A stretch of 64,000 nucleotides of DNA, taken from the IMG/VR virus record IMGVR_UViG_3300043446_002680, positions 1-64,000 of that record; one strand, written 5' to 3'. Under the pieces are notes generated by a model. That model worked only from the letters and a program-made list of their open reading frames with translations. It ran no database searches and had not been told where the DNA came from. How positions within the stretch are numbered: position 1 is the stretch's first letter; each line of letters opens with the position of its first letter. This DNA comes from a virus. The position numbers and the translations under genes were made by a program. Below, piece after piece: positions 20,158 to 28,763 of this stretch.

Positions 20158-20397
20158 CTAGTGTAGAGTGCGATTTGGTGCAACAAACTCATCAATGCCC
20201 AGTATTTCTAAGATTTCGGCCAGCGTTTCACTGGGGTTTTCAAAACCTGCGGCGGGTCCAAACACAGTCTTAAGATTACCGTCCTTGTCAAGTAGGATAC
20301 CTACATCAGTGTCGTCAATGTCGAAATTTTCTGTTTCGTCGAGTTCCAGTACGGTAAGTTCTTCTTCGGGTTGATCTGCAGGATTTGGTTTTGACAT
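20158..20397 (-). CDS. Acidic small phage protein (79 aa)
   Basis: Seventy-nine residues, strongly acidic in the first half (EEELTVLELDETENFDIDDT), then GILLDKDGNLKTVFG and a helix AEILEILGIDEF. No motif. The leader contains the inverted repeat TGTAAATACATTTACA (20413-20428), a possible operator, followed by the RBS AGGAG. Confidence 0.6.
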   Translation of the reverse strand: MSKPNPADQPEEELTVLELDETENFDIDDTDVGILLDKDGNLKTVFGPAAGFENPSETLAEILEILGIDEFVAPNRTLH

Positions 20398-20412
20398 AGG
20401 AACTCCTATTTG

Positions 20413-20428
20413 TAAATGTATTTACACC
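20413..20428. promoter_or_regulatory. Inverted repeat upstream of the 20397 gene
   Basis: TGTAAATACATTTACA on the minus strand: two 7-base arms TGTAAAT/ATTTACA with a 2-base spacer. It may be an operator; the embedded TGTAAATA also resembles a weak late octamer. Confidence 0.4.
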
Positions 20429-20450
20429 ACAGCGTGATTTGTATTATCTA

Positions 20451-20798
20451 CTACTTGAACAAGATCAAGCTCATCAACACAGTCTGACCCACGAACCCTA
20501 GACAAATAGTTGCAATGTATAAAAAGTTCTTTTCGAACAAGCTCTTAAAAAACACAGCAATCAAACCACCCCAGACAAACAACATAATGTCCACTGGCGG
20601 CATACGATCACTTTGATTGGTCAACACTGCCAACAAGGTAGGCACACTGCTGAGATGCAACAGCACTATGGTGACCCATCCTAGTGTATGTGCACTGATA
20701 TTGGTAAGGTGTTCTCGAAAAAACAATAACACAGCACCAGGAATGTTGAGTACACTTTCTAATGCGCGAGTCACTGCTGGTAATTCATCATGTTTCAT
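20451..20798 (-). CDS. Multi-span membrane protein, holin candidate (115 aa)
   Basis: A 115-residue protein with three hydrophobic helices (LGWVTIVLLHLSSVPTLLAV, IMLFVWGGLIAVFFK and YIATICLGFVGQTVLMSLIL) and a short cytoplasmic-type N-terminus. It follows the cell-wall hydrolase gene directly in the same direction, which is the usual pairing of holin and endolysin. The size and number of spans fit a class I holin. The assignment rests on topology and position only. Confidence 0.6.
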   Translation of the reverse strand: MKHDELPAVTRALESVLNIPGAVLLFFREHLTNISAHTLGWVTIVLLHLSSVPTLLAVLTNQSDRMPPVDIMLFVWGGLIAVFFKSLFEKNFLYIATICLGFVGQTVLMSLILFK

Positions 20799-20807
20799 AG
20801 TGCTTCC

Positions 20808-21386
20808 TTATTTGTAAAAGATGTGTCGACCGATTTTGGTAATACGTTCGCGTTTCCAACCTGGATTGATATATTCCGCGTGGTAATACATAGCCGAGTA
20901 CAAGCTGGGTAACCTAAACCCTTCTAGCAATACTTTTTTGGCCACTGCCATGCTTTCGTCATAGGCTTCTTTGTGTATGGGTCTCATTGATGCCACACGA
21001 TCACAGTACCAACTGAATTGGCACACTGTTTTCTCATAAAAAACATTTTTTTGATAAACCACACGACAAATGTCGCTGGGAAACTCGCCACTTTCGGCTC
21101 GGTTAAGTGTGACCTGTGCCACGGCTACCTTGCCTTCGAATGGTTCTTGAGCTGCTTCGAAATAGATATTGCGAGCCAAGCAGGCCAATTGTTTCTCTCG
21201 TACTTCAGCAGTGATTTCACTGGGTATAACAGGTTGAATATTGGCAAATTTTTTGTCAATGGTCCAAAGTAATAAATTAACGCAGAAATATAAGCCCACG
21301 GCCATGAACCCGAGGCCTATGATACGAACCAACCACTTAACTAAGCGATTATCTGGCTCTATTTCCTGAACGGCGATGTCTGTCAT
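20808..21386 (-). CDS. Membrane-anchored SleB-type cell wall hydrolase (endolysin candidate)
   Basis: A 192-residue protein starting at ATG 21384-21386 with a strong RBS (AAAGGAGA). A single membrane segment at about residues 17-41 (WLVRIIGLGFMAVGLYFCVN) resembles a signal anchor. The rest is a Hydrolase_2 (SleB) domain: CLARNIYFEAAQEPFEGKVA with the catalytic Glu, VAQVTLNRAESGEFP, CQFSWYCD, and YHAEYINPGW near the end. It would cleave peptidoglycan from the periplasmic side. Together with the downstream multi-span protein it forms a probable lysis cassette. Confidence 0.85.
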   Translation of the reverse strand: MTDIAVQEIEPDNRLVKWLVRIIGLGFMAVGLYFCVNLLLWTIDKKFANIQPVIPSEITAEVREKQLACLARNIYFEAAQEPFEGKVAVAQVTLNRAESGEFPSDICRVVYQKNVFYEKTVCQFSWYCDRVASMRPIHKEAYDESMAVAKKVLLEGFRLPSLYSAMYYHAEYINPGWKRERITKIGRHIFYK

Positions 21387-21426
21387 AACAGTTCTCCTTT
21401 CGGTGTAATGAACGCCATAATACAAA

Positions 21427-21455
21427 ATTATACCCTAAGGGCATGAATTTTGCAA
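21427..21455 (-). promoter_or_regulatory. Sigma70-type promoter for the cell wall hydrolase
   Basis: TTGCAA (21450-21455), 17 bases, TATAAT (21427-21432) on the minus strand, about 35 bases of leader before the ATG at 21386. Confidence 0.65.
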
Positions 21456-21466
21456 GAGGTTTTGAA

Positions 21467-23161
21467 TTAACCTAACGGTGGGGGATCACCGGATTGAGCT
21501 TTGATTCCAGCCCATTGTACAGCATCGAGCTTGACATCGGGATTAGGAACCCCGAAAGATTGAAATATTTTAATATTTTTTCCTTCTGCTATGCCTGCCA
21601 GGATAGCTTCTGAATAAATACCACCGTGATTTAGTGCCAGTGACCTGACAGCAGTTTCATGTTTGAGCCATGGATTGTAAGTATCTGTGGCCATGTCATG
21701 TAAATTCTGAGCAAAACTTATCACAGTTTCTACACCACCCTTTTGATTAGCCGTACTTATTCCAGCTAACTGTTGATTTTTTCTTTCTTCAATTAGTCCA
21801 TTATGCAAGGTTAAAAATGCATTATTGCCCGCAGCTAATTGACTAATTATGGTAGGATTGGTAGGATTTGTAAAAGCTGTTTTAGCAGAATTTATTGCAG
21901 ACGCTGCTGCTGCATCCTGTACAGGATCACCGCCGGTACCGGCTGCTGCGTTAATCGCAGCTATTAGATTTTGACCTTGGGTGCTAGCACTGAGTTGAGC
22001 GGCAATGGCAGTCATTGATGTTATAGTATTTGGGTATAATGCATTATATGATGTTCCTATTATGTTTTCCATAGTTGGAGTACCAAATATTGTAGAGCCT
22101 GTGCCTAAATTAAGATTTGGTACATTAAAAAGTGCCTGATAAACAGCAGGATTCGCATGTGCCGCCATGACCTGAGTCAGAGTAGGTATACTTATCTGAG
22201 CAAGAAATCGCCCAAATTCTTCGCCGGTGGTCGCACTAGCATTAAAACCTGTTAAATTAAATAATTTGTCGGCTAACAAAGGTAAGGTAGGTACTAAGGC
22301 TGCTGCGGCAGGACCTAATAAATTATTAGCATTTAGTAAATCACTAAACTTATTGATTGCCGCTCCTGTAACCGCAGTGACACCTATATTGGTGATTATT
22401 TCTTGAAAATACTTAGTTGGCATGGTATCCATGACTTTGACGATGTCTGCGTCTGGGATAGTTCCGGCCTGTAACATTTCGTAGCTGAATCCAGCTGAAT
22501 CTAATGTGCTTAAGACTTGATCTGTTAAACCTTGGTTAAGCCAGTTTTTTACTATACCTGTTGGTGTAAACGTTTCTGTGAGTTTACTAAAGTCAAACCC
22601 AGTACCAAAGTTATTTTGCATATTACTGGTAAGTTGGGTCCATCCAGTTTCACTGCTGCCAAATTGGTTTGTAATACCTAATGTAGCTTGATCCAATGGA
22701 TTACGAACACTAAAACCAAAATCTTCACTGTCAGTTAATTTCATCTGATCAAAGTTTCCAGCTATGTCGAATGATTGTTGTATAAAAGTTTTTGCAGTTT
22801 GAATAACATCCGTGGCACCTTTAGCCAAGTGAGTAAACAAACTAGATCCCTGCGACTGGACAGTACCAGGAATAAACGCTTCATTGGTTAGTATAGATCC
22901 AGTTCCGGTATTAAGAATACTACCGGCGGCTGCTTGTTGTGTTGGGGTACACACACCATTTAAACAAGGTGGTAAATCTCTAATAGCAGCAGTAACCAAG
23001 CTACCTATGCCAGCACCTACTGCACCTGTAATTGCACCTCTGACACCTCCAGTGGCGAATCCACTGACTGCACCAGCCATTAATGGATTAGATGCTAGGC
23101 CATATCCTTGCAATAATCCAGCACCAGCTAAGGCCAATATAGGCGTACATAATCTACACAT
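21467..23161 (-). CDS. Large virion (baseplate or tail) structural protein (564 aa)
   Basis: A 564-residue protein, Ala-, Asn-, Thr- and Gly-rich, beginning with a cysteine motif (MCRLCTPILALAGAGLL) and glycine-rich helices (GAVSGFATGGVRGAITGAVG) that could insert in or contact a membrane. Later parts alternate amphipathic helices and low-complexity loops. It lies 10 bases downstream of the PAAR/M15 spike gene and shares its late-type promoter region, so a baseplate hub, tape or ejected protein is likely. I do not recognise a named family. Confidence 0.7.
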   Translation of the reverse strand: MCRLCTPILALAGAGLLQGYGLASNPLMAGAVSGFATGGVRGAITGAVGAGIGSLVTAAIRDLPPCLNGVCTPTQQAAAGSILNTGTGSILTNEAFIPGTVQSQGSSLFTHLAKGATDVIQTAKTFIQQSFDIAGNFDQMKLTDSEDFGFSVRNPLDQATLGITNQFGSSETGWTQLTSNMQNNFGTGFDFSKLTETFTPTGIVKNWLNQGLTDQVLSTLDSAGFSYEMLQAGTIPDADIVKVMDTMPTKYFQEIITNIGVTAVTGAAINKFSDLLNANNLLGPAAAALVPTLPLLADKLFNLTGFNASATTGEEFGRFLAQISIPTLTQVMAAHANPAVYQALFNVPNLNLGTGSTIFGTPTMENIIGTSYNALYPNTITSMTAIAAQLSASTQGQNLIAAINAAAGTGGDPVQDAAAASAINSAKTAFTNPTNPTIISQLAAGNNAFLTLHNGLIEERKNQQLAGISTANQKGGVETVISFAQNLHDMATDTYNPWLKHETAVRSLALNHGGIYSEAILAGIAEGKNIKIFQSFGVPNPDVKLDAVQWAGIKAQSGDPPPLG

Positions 23162-23168
23162 AGTTTTG

Positions 23169-23176
23169 TATTTATG
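23169..23176 (-). promoter_or_regulatory. T4-like late promoter octamer (CATAAATA)
   Basis: CATAAATA on the minus strand, 7 bases before the ATG at 23161 of the large structural gene. Confidence 0.45.
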
Positions 23177-24137
23177 CCCTTAGCTCTGGGGGTAAATTAG
23201 CGCCAGTGGCACCAGCGGCAATAAGATTAGTACCTGTATAGGTATACATTACTTTGGAGTCGCCTTTGGGTTGCCGACCTTGATAGGCAACATGCACCCA
23301 ATTTCCTTCATAAATTAATTGACTGTAAGAGTAATTGTTTAGCATGTGTTTGAATACACGTTTACTAAAGTCTTGTTTTTCAGCCTGACTAGGATTACCG
23401 GTCGCACTAATATCAACTGCACACCCTATACTATGATCACTGTTATTTGATCCGCCTATGTAATTATTGTATGCTGTGGTCCTGAATGCACTGGTAATTC
23501 GAAATTTAAATCCATCTTGTACCAATCTATCTAAAATGTTAGTGCATAAAGCTATCCAGTTACACTCTATTTGTTCTTTAGTAAAACCGTTTTGTGCTTC
23601 AATAGGCATTTTGCTGTCTGCTAATTTAAAATAAGCACTATTGGTACATCCATTTAACGGTATAGGCAATGGGGTCGGCGCCGATTCGGCACCAGCATCA
23701 CCAGGCGTATTCTCGTGATAGGTAGGTAACGATGAGCTGACCTGTGACTCTTCGTTGACCAAACTGGATATTCCTTGATTGGTATTTTCGTAGACGATTC
23801 TACCGTCTACTACCTGAGTACCTGGCGATAATAGATTTGGGACTCCTGACGCTGTAATATTACCTACTTCTACTTGACAACTGCCGGTTAATACTGCATC
23901 GAAACAGCTGGTTATACTACCTACATGAGCCAATGGACGATTGTTTACTCTGACGTCACAAGCACCATTTAAAATACAACTAGGTGGATGTTTATTACCT
24001 CGTAAACTTAGATGAGGCATAGTAGTATCGCCTACACGAGCAGCAGGAGAATTCTCTATTAGTACATCGCAGGACCCTGTGCAGATTAAACCGCCTAGGC
24101 CAACACAGTCTCGTCGTGCTCGTGCAGCTTTGGCCAT
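23172..24137 (-). CDS. PAAR-repeat spike fused to an M15-type peptidase
   Basis: A 321-residue protein. Residues 1-100 form a PAAR spike: LICTGSCDVLIENSPAARVG, then ILNGACDVRVNNRPLAHVG and LTGSCQVEVGN, with histidine and cysteine residues that would hold a metal at the tip. A Pro/Ser-rich linker (about 115-165) leads to a peptidase of the M15 type: KFRITSAFRTTAYN, SDHSIGCAVDIS (His and Asp ligands) and NWVHVAYQ (third ligand). It would sit at the tip of the baseplate and cut peptidoglycan cross-links during entry, the role gp5 lysozyme plays in T4. Confidence 0.85.
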   Translation of the reverse strand: MAKAARARRDCVGLGGLICTGSCDVLIENSPAARVGDTTMPHLSLRGNKHPPSCILNGACDVRVNNRPLAHVGSITSCFDAVLTGSCQVEVGNITASGVPNLLSPGTQVVDGRIVYENTNQGISSLVNEESQVSSSLPTYHENTPGDAGAESAPTPLPIPLNGCTNSAYFKLADSKMPIEAQNGFTKEQIECNWIALCTNILDRLVQDGFKFRITSAFRTTAYNNYIGGSNNSDHSIGCAVDISATGNPSQAEKQDFSKRVFKHMLNNYSYSQLIYEGNWVHVAYQGRQPKGDSKVMYTYTGTNLIAAGATGANLPPELRA

Positions 24138-24425
24138 TTACTCAGCAGTGGTCACTGCCACATAGTGTTCGCGCATTTTTTCATGTGTGCGACACATGGT
24201 AATCACATGCTGATTACGATAAACTAGGTTTTCTTGATCAGGGTCTAGACCAAACATGGCCTGAATTAGTCCAATACCGTCGGGACTGGTGACCACAATA
24301 CAGGGACGACGCAGTTCTATTTGGTCAGAGTCAGCAGTGACCACTTCGCCACAGACTTCATCACCACTGAGCAATTTGAGATTTACTACATCTCCTTGAT
24401 TGTACTTTGTTCTTTCAACTAGCAT
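24138..24425 (-). CDS. Sm-like small phage protein (95 aa)
   Basis: Start ATG 24423-24425, overlapping the glutaredoxin 3' end. Ninety-five residues with an Sm/SH3-like beginning, GDVVNLKLLSGDEVCGEVV then ADSDQIELRRPCIVV, and a middle predicted as a loop (SPDGIGLIQAMFGLDPDQEN). Such small barrels in T4-like phages are usually virion or assembly proteins of unknown detail. It is followed directly by the spike gene. Confidence 0.7.
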   Translation of the reverse strand: MLVERTKYNQGDVVNLKLLSGDEVCGEVVTADSDQIELRRPCIVVTSPDGIGLIQAMFGLDPDQENLVYRNQHVITMCRTHEKMREHYVAVTTAE

Positions 24426-24675
24426 TGAGTTCTTCCTTGAGTTTATTGAATACGCCTTCACTTAACTGGCTAAGCCCGTTGTAACCATTTTCCACAAACA
24501 GTTCACCGTTGCGATAGATCTGTGGCACCGTACGGTGTCCTTGACTCATGATAAATTCGCGTGCCTCGGGCACTAGATCCACACGAATTTCTTCGTAAGG
24601 AATATTTTTCAATTTCAACAAATTCTTTGCACGATCACAGAATGGACAGTTGTCTTTGCTGTATACAGTTAACAT
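24415..24675 (-). CDS. nrdC: Glutaredoxin
   Basis: Eighty-six residues with the redox motif CPFC (YSKDNCPFCDRAKNLLK, residues 5-21), HRTVPQIYRNGELF with the cis-proline, and a GYNGL helix start. It reduces ribonucleotide reductase, whose genes lie just upstream in the same operon. Its ATG overlaps the stop of the 54-residue gene as TAATG. Length is normal for a glutaredoxin. Confidence 0.93.
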   Translation of the reverse strand: MLTVYSKDNCPFCDRAKNLLKLKNIPYEEIRVDLVPEAREFIMSQGHRTVPQIYRNGELFVENGYNGLSQLSEGVFNKLKEELNAS

Positions 24676-24839
24676 TAGGCTGGCTCCACTTCAACTACTA
24701 CACCGGCACCGGCCAGCTCTTCTGACACACTGGCCAATGCTTCCAACAATTCTGCTGTGGCCAATTTGGGATCTTTGGCTGTGTCTTTGACCAAGGTACT
24801 TAACTTGATCACTATGACTTCTTCATGTATTTTTGCCAC
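24675..24839 (-). CDS. Small phage protein between nrdB and glutaredoxin (54 aa)
   Basis: Fifty-four residues from GTG 24837-24839 with RBS AAGGAG. The text AKIHEEVIVIKLSTLVKD then ATAELLEALASVSEELAG ends in VVVEVEPA: a small two-strand, one-helix protein. Its stop overlaps the glutaredoxin start (TAATG), and its RBS lies right after nrdB, so it is a real operon member. It is too short to classify. Confidence 0.7.
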   Translation of the reverse strand: MAKIHEEVIVIKLSTLVKDTAKDPKLATAELLEALASVSEELAGAGVVVEVEPA

Positions 24840-24848
24840 GGTTGCTCC

Positions 24849-25952
24849 TTAAATTTCTGGCAGTAACTCACGCTCTACTGTGTCACTCATTACACCAATC
24901 ACATAATTAGTTGATTCGGATTCCTGTAGAGCAGTTTGTTTTTTGTTGATCATCACATGCTTGTTGAACCAAGGTATTGGTGTTGTTTTTGGATGATCTT
25001 CAGTGTATTTAATGCCAATGTCTTTGAGTCGTGTAAAAGCGGTGTAGTCAACAAAGTCCTTGAGTATCTGACTATTCAGACCAATTACTACACCTCGCTT
25101 GAACAAATAGTCAGCCCAGGCTTTTTCTTCTTCTACAACTTCCATGTACATTTTATAAACTTCGTCTCGACACTGTTGAGCAGCTCTAGCAAAACGTGGG
25201 TCATCGCGCACCACTTGGTTGATAATGTAAGCAGTCCAATCAGCGTGTAAGATTTCATCTTGCAGAATTAGTGCAATGATATTACCATTGCCAATGAATA
25301 TGCGATTTTCCACCATGGCAAGACTGGTAGCAAAACTGACCATAAAGCGTAAGGCTTCTAGTGCGTAACTGGCATTTAGTGCCATCCAAATTGCTCGAAC
25401 GTGTGCCGTTTCGTCGACGGATTCTGGATTTAATTCCTTGGCACTATTAATTCTGTGTAAGTCATCATAGTATCTACCTACACTGGCCGCCATGTCTACT
25501 ATTTCTCGGGTCTGGTGAATTTTGTTAAATTCCTCTTTGGGTACACCATAGATGTTTCTGATGATATGGCTATAGCTTTTGCTATGAATATTTGTCTCGA
25601 AGAAACTCCAGTTATTGACCAGAGCTTCTAGCTCAGGTACACTGACCACAGGATTAAAAATCTGTGCCGGGGCACGACCTTGTATGCTGTCTAAAGCAGT
25701 TTGTCTTAGCAGGTTACTGGTAAAGATATGTCGAACAGCATCCGTGGCTTCTTTGAAATCGATCTTGTCTTTGGTCAGTGTGACTTCCTCTGGCACCCAA
25801 AAGAATCCTCGGGCGGTCTCTTCGAACTTGGCAATTTTAGGATACCTGACTTCTTCGAAACGCTGCACTGTAACTGGACCTTCGGGATCCAGAAACATGT
25901 TTCTTTGTAGATAGTTTGTCTGTCGCTGTAGGTTATATTGGGCAATACTCAT
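24849..25952 (-). CDS. nrdB: Ribonucleotide reductase class Ia, small (beta) subunit
   Basis: A 367-residue radical-generating subunit. Di-iron ligands are visible in VNNWSFFETNIHSKSYSHII (E and H), ALEALRFMVSF and LQDEILHADWTAYI (E and H). The tyrosyl-radical site is expected four residues after the first histidine (HSKSYSH). The C-terminal ELLPEI peptide would dock to NrdA. Its start overlaps the nrdA stop by 4 bases. Together with nrdA it makes dNTP precursors. Confidence 0.95.
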   Translation of the reverse strand: MSIAQYNLQRQTNYLQRNMFLDPEGPVTVQRFEEVRYPKIAKFEETARGFFWVPEEVTLTKDKIDFKEATDAVRHIFTSNLLRQTALDSIQGRAPAQIFNPVVSVPELEALVNNWSFFETNIHSKSYSHIIRNIYGVPKEEFNKIHQTREIVDMAASVGRYYDDLHRINSAKELNPESVDETAHVRAIWMALNASYALEALRFMVSFATSLAMVENRIFIGNGNIIALILQDEILHADWTAYIINQVVRDDPRFARAAQQCRDEVYKMYMEVVEEEKAWADYLFKRGVVIGLNSQILKDFVDYTAFTRLKDIGIKYTEDHPKTTPIPWFNKHVMINKKQTALQESESTNYVIGVMSDTVERELLPEI

Positions 25953-28285
25953 AAAACACAGGCCTCACAATGTTCTTGGTCTTCTAATTCAACCAAGTTG
26001 GTTATGGTAGGTTCAGCCACAGTGTTTGCTGTGTTACTAAGTAAACTCTTGGCTCCTACTTTGTTGATTAGACTATAATAGATAGTCTTTAAACCCCAAC
26101 GATGAGCTCGCATTAGGTTGCCAGCAATCACCGTGGCAGGTACTTTGTTTCCTGCATAGTAAGCAGGATTGTAAAACGTATTAGTACTAATACTTTGATC
26201 AATATAAGCTGCCAGAACAGCAGCAGTTTTTAGATAGTCAGTGCAATCACGCTGATCCCACATGAGTTGATAACGTGTCTTTAGGCGGCGATATTCAGGC
26301 ACCACCTGTACAAACGATCCTGCCTTTGATTCTTTTACTGAAATCAACTCCATGGGCATTTCAATACCATTGGTGCTGTTCAGTACCACCGAACTTGATT
26401 CAACAGGTGCAATGGCCATTAGTGTGGCATTGCGTATGCCAGATTTTAGTAATCTAGCACGTAGTGGTTCCCAGTCAAGACCAGGAGCAAAGTCCGTAAG
26501 CTCATTAACTGCCCGGGCGCGACGTTCCCAAGGGAAAATTCCCTTACCGTAATAGGTCTGCGCCGACTTACTGCAAGCACCGCGCTCTTCGGCCAATTCT
26601 ACACTCGTTTCGGTTAGGTAATAGGCCTGATGTTCCATCCAACGCCGGACTTCCGCCAAAGCTGTTGGTTCGCCGTACTTGAGTCCCTTACGGGCGTGCC
26701 AATAGGCAAGGTTAGTGATGCCTACCCCAAGTGGTTCAAAGTCACGGTTAGCCAGTTCACTTTGTATACTCAGGAAGTCTTGATAATTAAGTAAGTTGCT
26801 GAGACTGCGTACCAGTATTCTACAGCACTTACGCATTTCTTGTGGGTTACGAAATGATCCCCAGTTTATGCTGCCAAGAGTACAAAGAGCAATTCTTCCT
26901 TCAGCATCTTCAATCCTTTGGAAAGGTCTGGTGGGTAGTAGTATCTCCTGGCATAGGTTTGATTGATATATGGGATCCAACGTTGTATCGAACGGACCTT
27001 GACGTTGGACGTTATCGACATTGACAAGATAGATTCTACCAGTGTCAGTACGTTCCTTAAGTATTCCGTTCTTGAATACTTCATCTGCTGGTAGCGTCTT
27101 TTTCTTCTTAGTCGCATCTTGCTCATATTGAACATAAAGCCTTTCGAATTCTGTGGTATCCCTGTAAAATGCTTCGTAAAGATCAGGAACTTCGTGCGGA
27201 TCAAACAAGGTAATGTTGCCGCCATGCTTGAATCTGCGCCAGAAAAAAGCATTGACTACCACTGAATAATCCATTTGTCTAACACGAGTTTCTTCTGTGC
27301 CTTGATTATTCTTTAGTACAATAAGGTCTTCAAACTGTGCATGCCAGATAGGAAAAGTCACTGTGCATGACGCATTACGTATGCCACCTTGGCTGCAACT
27401 GCGTAGGTCACTGAACCATTTTTTCATAAATGGTACTAGGCCTGTGTGCTTGATTTCGCCATTGCGAATGGGAGCACCAAGTGGTCTAATGCGTCCAATC
27501 TCTAAGCCAATGCCAGCACGTTTACTGGCATACTTGGCCATCATTTCGCCAGCAGCGAATATGCTATCAAGGGTATCATCACTGCTGATAAGAACGCAAC
27601 TGCTGAACTGTTTAGTAGTAGTGCCAAGCCCAGCAAGCACAGGGGTGGCAAGAGTGAAATGGCCATCTGAAGCGCACTCATAGTAATCCTTGACATATTT
27701 TAATCTACGATCCGGGGATTCGGCATGAAAGGCAGTGGCAGCAGCAACAGCATAACGCACCTGAGGAGTTTCGAATACCCGGCCAGTGGCACGATTTTGT
27801 ACTAGATATTTTTCACAGAGCTGTGCAATGGCAGCAAAAGTATAATTTTCATCTTTGGCATGATCAACAAATAAATCTATAATATTCCATTCATCTTGGG
27901 TATACCACTCTAGCAATTCCGGGGTATACATTCCGGCATCTACGTTCCGCTTTACAATTTCATACAAGCGGGGTGGATCGTACTGGCCATAGACTTCTTT
28001 ACGTAACATGCTAAGGCGCTGACGACCTGCTACATATTGATAATTGACATTGTTGATTTCAGGATTCTCGGTTTCATCTATGAGGCCTACCATGGCCTGT
28101 AACAGCAAGGCATCTATGGTTTCAGTGGTCATTCCGTCATGGAATTCTAGCTGTGCCTTGATTTCTATCATGCTTGGGCTGACCCCATCAATGCCTCTGC
28201 AAGCATGTAAAACTTGTCTTTGTATTTTGGAGATATCTAGTGGTACTCGGTGGCCACTGCGCTTTACCACACGTATTTCTGTCAT
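25949..28285 (-). CDS. nrdA: Ribonucleotide reductase class Ia, large (alpha) subunit
   Basis: A 778-residue catalytic subunit. The N-terminus is an ATP-cone (VVKRSGHRVPLDISKIQRQV). FSSCVLISSDD holds the first redox cysteine and SNLCQEILLPT the thiyl-radical cysteine with neighbouring Asn and Glu. The C-terminal CEACVL pair delivers electrons from glutaredoxin. All hallmarks of an active enzyme are present and length matches class Ia. RBS AAGGAAC lies before the ATG. Confidence 0.96.
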   Translation of the reverse strand: MTEIRVVKRSGHRVPLDISKIQRQVLHACRGIDGVSPSMIEIKAQLEFHDGMTTETIDALLLQAMVGLIDETENPEINNVNYQYVAGRQRLSMLRKEVYGQYDPPRLYEIVKRNVDAGMYTPELLEWYTQDEWNIIDLFVDHAKDENYTFAAIAQLCEKYLVQNRATGRVFETPQVRYAVAAATAFHAESPDRRLKYVKDYYECASDGHFTLATPVLAGLGTTTKQFSSCVLISSDDTLDSIFAAGEMMAKYASKRAGIGLEIGRIRPLGAPIRNGEIKHTGLVPFMKKWFSDLRSCSQGGIRNASCTVTFPIWHAQFEDLIVLKNNQGTEETRVRQMDYSVVVNAFFWRRFKHGGNITLFDPHEVPDLYEAFYRDTTEFERLYVQYEQDATKKKKTLPADEVFKNGILKERTDTGRIYLVNVDNVQRQGPFDTTLDPIYQSNLCQEILLPTRPFQRIEDAEGRIALCTLGSINWGSFRNPQEMRKCCRILVRSLSNLLNYQDFLSIQSELANRDFEPLGVGITNLAYWHARKGLKYGEPTALAEVRRWMEHQAYYLTETSVELAEERGACSKSAQTYYGKGIFPWERRARAVNELTDFAPGLDWEPLRARLLKSGIRNATLMAIAPVESSSVVLNSTNGIEMPMELISVKESKAGSFVQVVPEYRRLKTRYQLMWDQRDCTDYLKTAAVLAAYIDQSISTNTFYNPAYYAGNKVPATVIAGNLMRAHRWGLKTIYYSLINKVGAKSLLSNTANTVAEPTITNLVELEDQEHCEACVL

Positions 28286-28305
28286 TCTATTGTTCCTTGT
28301 TATTC

Positions 28306-28761
28306 TTACTTTAAATCTAAACCTAGATCAGCAACGGAATATCTGTGCTTAAGTTGTAATTTTTCGTCGACGAGATGTTTATTTACTATCTCATTGAACC
28401 TTAAATTAAGTATATATTTCCCCCGATTCACCCATACTGTGTTGAGTATGTCACCGGTATCTATATCTTTATATACTCTTATTTCTAAATTATCTATAGT
28501 GTTATCCCAATGGTCGCATAGATATAAAGTATACAGCATGCCCAATGCTTTTGCAAGATCGCAGTAGTAGTTTTCGTGTACCAAAACCCAGGGATCCGGC
28601 CATTCTGCGATCAAGTCAGCGGCCAAGTAATGAGCAACATAGGGTGCATAGCTCCAGAGTTGACTAGTGTTTTTAACAGCAGTGGCTAGATCTTGAGTGC
28701 CAATCTGCTGTCTAAACTCTCGCCATTCATGAAGCCTTTCTTCAGGCTTCGAGGTCCACAT
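28306..28761 (-). CDS. Phage protein, unknown function (151 aa)
   Basis: A 151-residue soluble protein, aromatic and helical (LIAEWPDPWVLVHENYYCDL, then LAKALGMLYTLYLCDHW). The C-terminus is basic (NKHLVDEKLQLKHRYS). It ends 20 bases before nrdA and begins 3 bases after the tail-spike gene, so it may be cotranscribed with either. No family recognised. Confidence 0.65.
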   Translation of the reverse strand: MWTSKPEERLHEWREFRQQIGTQDLATAVKNTSQLWSYAPYVAHYLAADLIAEWPDPWVLVHENYYCDLAKALGMLYTLYLCDHWDNTIDNLEIRVYKDIDTGDILNTVWVNRGKYILNLRFNEIVNKHLVDEKLQLKHRYSVADLGLDLK

Positions 28762-28763
28762 GA

